A stretch of 64,000 bases of DNA from Escarpia spicata. Lineage: Eukaryota > Annelida > Polychaeta > Sabellida > Siboglinidae. How positions within the stretch are numbered: position 1 is the stretch's first letter; each line of letters starts with the position of its first letter. This document shows positions 61,609 to 64,000 of the stretch, piece by piece. The DNA is taken from contig OZ023206.1 of assembly GCA_963995525.1 (NCBI GenBank), forward strand, positions 43,135,178 to 43,199,177. The letters are read 5' to 3'. The notes below the pieces were generated by a model. The model had not been told where the DNA came from and searched no databases. It was given only the letters and a program-made list of their open reading frames with translations. The position numbers were made by a program, and so were the translations under genes.

Positions 61609-64000
61609 TCTAGCCTTCGTGAAGATTTGTAACATGCAAAACATATATTTGGGGTAAGACCACATTAAGGATCCGTCCGCCGAAAAAAGTTCACTTAAAA
61701 TACCGTTATGCTGTGATATGCATAAATTGTGTTCAAACACTTTGACATGGGACATGTTTGTCTCGTGAGTACTGAATGTACTGCTTCTTTAGACAAGATA
61801 AAACATCAAATGGGGATGAGTTTTCACACCTATAACTTACGTAATATGTTCTTGTAACTTACGTGACGGAGATAAAACGGTAACATGCATTCCCATTTGT
61901 GGTTAATCTAGTTATATGTGTAGCTTGATATCAGTCTAGCCTTCGTGAAGATTTGTAACATGCAAAACATATATTTGGGGTAAGACCACATTAAGGATCC
62001 TTCCGCCGAAAAAAGTTCACTTAAAATACCGTTATGCTATGATATGCATAAATTGTGTTCGAACACTTTGACATGGGACATGTTTGTCTCGTGAGTACTG
62101 AATGTACTGCTGCTTTAGAAAAGATAAAACATAAAATGGGGATGAGTTTTCACACCTATAACTTACGTAATATGTTCTTGTAACTTACGTGACGGAGATA
62201 AAACGGTAACATGCATTCCCATTTGTGGTTAATCTAGTTATGTGTGTAGCTTGATATCAGTGTAGCCTTCGTGAAGATTTGTAACATGCAAAACATATAT
62301 TTGGGGTAAGACCACATTAAGGATCCGTCCGCCGAAAAAAGTCCACTTAAAATACCGTTATGCTGTGATATGCATAAATTTTGTTCGAACACTTTGACAT
62401 GGGACATGTTTGTCTCGTGAGTACTGAATGTACTGCTGCTTTAGACAAGATAAAACATCAAATGGGGATAAGTTTTCACACCTATAACTTACGTAATATG
62501 TTCTTGTAACTTACGTGACGGAGATAAAACGGTAACATGCATTCCCATTTGTGGTTAATCTAGTTATGTGTGTAGTTTGATATCAGTCTAGCCTTCGTGA
62601 AGATTTGTAACATGCAAAACATCTATTTGTGGTAAGACCACATTAAGGATCCGTCCGTCGAAAAAAGTCCACTTAAACTACCGTTATGCTGTGATATGCA
62701 TATATTTTGTTCGAACACTTTGACATGGGACATGTTTGTCTCGTGAGTACTGAATGTACTGCTGCTTTAGGCAAGATAAAACATCAAATGGGGATGAGTT
62801 TTAACACCTATAACTTACGTAATATGTTCTTGTAACTTACGTGACGGAGATAAAACGGTAACATGCATTCCCATTTGTGGTTAATCTAGTTATGTGTGTA
62901 GCTTGATATCAGTCTAGCCTTCGTGAAGATTTGTAACATGCAAAACATATATTTGGGGTAAGACCACATTAAGGATCCTTCCGCCGAAAAAAGTCCACTT
63001 AAAATACCGTTATGCTGTGATATGCATAAATTTTGTTCGAACACTTTGACATGGGACATGTTTGTCTCGTGAGTACTGAATGTACTGCTGCTTTAGACAA
63101 GATAAAACATCAAATGGGGATAAGTTTTCACACCTATAACTTACGTAATATGTTCTTGTAACTTACGTGAGGGAGATAAAACGGTAACATGCATTCCCAT
63201 TTGTGGTTAATCTAGTTATGTGTGTAGCTTGATATCAGTCTAGCCTTCGTGAAGATTTGTAACATGCAAAACATCTATTTGGGGTAAGACCACATTAAGG
63301 ATCCGTCCGCCGAAAAAAGTTCACTTAAAATACCGTTATGCTGTGATATGCATAAATTGTGTTCAAACACTTTGACATGGGACATGTTTGTCTCGTGAGT
63401 ACTGAATGTACTGCTGCTTTAGACAAGATAAAACATCAAATGGGGATGAGTTTTCACACCTATAACTTACGTAATATGTTCTTGTAACTTACGTGACGGA
63501 GATAAAACGGTAACATGCATTCCCATTTGTGGTTAATCTAGTTATGTGTGTAGCTTGATATCAGTCTAGCCTTCGTGAAGATTTGTAACATGCAAAACAT
63601 ATATTTGGGGTTAGACCACATTAAGGATCCGTCCGCGAAAAAAGTCCACTTAAAATACCGTTATGCTGTGATATGCATAAATTTTGTTCGAACACTTTGA
63701 CATGGGACATGTTTGTCTCGTGAGTACTGAATGTACTGCTGCTTTAGACAAGATAAAACATCAAATGGGGATGAGTTTTCACACCTATAACTTACGTAAT
63801 ATGTTCTTGTAACTTACGTGACGGAGATAAAACGGTAACATGCATTCCCATTTGTGGTTAATCTAGTTATGTGTGTAGCTTGATATCAGTCTAGCCTTCG
63901 TGAAGATTTGTAACATGCAAAACATCTATTTGGGGTAAGACCACATTAAGGATCCGTCCGCCGAAAAAAGTCCACTTAAAATACCGTTATGCTGTGTTAT
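61609..64000 (-). repeat. Right-edge alpha monomers, looser order
   Basis: Units at 61609 (Q with CTGCTTCTTT), 61935 (CTATGATATGC, AGAAAAGATAAAACATAAAATGG-like changes), 62261 (GTGTAGCC), 62587 (S), 62913 (P), 63239 (Q), 63565 (GGGGTTAGACC and a 1-bp deletion at CCGTCCGCGAAAA) and 63890 (R, cut by the window end). Private changes are more common here than in the 5-mer domain. The array runs off the right edge. Confidence 0.8.

Larger units (their letters stand above)
32921..64000 (-). repeat. Satellite array, right arm (about 95 alpha monomers, reverse orientation)
   Basis: This arm is the reverse complement of the alpha monomer throughout. The anchor TCTAGCC occurs at 32921, 33247, 33573, 33899 and so on, every 326 bp, with essentially no length drift; the exception noticed is a 1-bp deletion near 63637 (CCGTCCGCGAAAA in place of CCGTCCGCCGAAAA). 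No beta, gamma or delta monomers were seen here. Recurrent variants define five main types, named from their + strand appearance: P (GGATCCTTCCGCC, GAGGGAG), Q (GTTCAC plus TTGTGTTC), R (GTGTTATGC, CCTATGAC), S (CCGTCCGTCG, AAACTACCG, TTTAGGCAAG) and T (a T-run just before TTCGAAC). These serve as barcodes for HOR structure. Confidence 0.97.

Noticed and set aside
63630..63650. Possible array boundary near the 1-bp deletion at CCGTCCGCGAAAA
   Set aside because: Monomers continue in normal order on both sides; it is a single-base deletion only and could also be a sequencing error.
1..64000. CRISPR array
   Set aside because: The repeated unit is about 326 bp with no short constant repeat alternating with unique spacers; all sequence is repeated.
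1..64000. Transposon or LTR tandem array
   Set aside because: No terminal repeats, target-site duplications, polyprotein or transposase frames were found; the units join head to tail in constant register.

Overview
The whole window is tandem satellite DNA. I see no genes, RNA genes, transposons or unique sequence. The unit is about 326 bp. One typical copy (327-652) is 37.7% G+C by hand count. Most copies carry BamHI (GGATCC) and EcoRV (GATATC) sites. A megabase-style satellite with higher-order repeats (HORs) points to a eukaryotic chromosome, probably centromeric, pericentromeric or another heterochromatic block. I cannot name the species. CpG is not depleted (11 seen, 11.5 expected from base composition in one monomer), which is weak evidence for a host with little germline CpG methylation, such as many invertebrates.

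Layout: (1) 1-9031 holds '+' copies of the alpha monomer (326 bp), including a 7-monomer HOR of 2282 bp. (2) 9032-25552 alternates alpha blocks with blocks of diverged relatives: beta (325 bp), gamma (323 bp) and a delta-like monomer. Every passage from alpha into the diverged block carries the same 29-bp micro-inversion (five copies). Long segmental duplications (offsets 5522, 1284, 6806 and 3876 bp) shape this region, ending in two copies of a 12-monomer, 3876-bp HOR. (3) 25553-32720 has no alpha; it is mainly a beta/delta dimer of 650 bp with gamma copies mixed in. (4) 32721-32920 is a gap of exactly 200 N. (5) 32921-64000 is again pure alpha but in the opposite orientation, with its own local HORs: 6-mer, 4-mer, 2-mer and a dominant 5-mer of 1630 bp, plus a 4.4-kb block copied 10,432 bp away.

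There are about 100 monomers before the gap and 95 after it. The short open frames are by-products of the repeat: they lack ATG starts, and the same frame is stopped in the alpha copies. The points worth a second look are the micro-inversion that was captured and amplified with its HOR, the orientation switch that coincides with an unresolved gap, and the patchwork of different HOR periods made from one monomer library.
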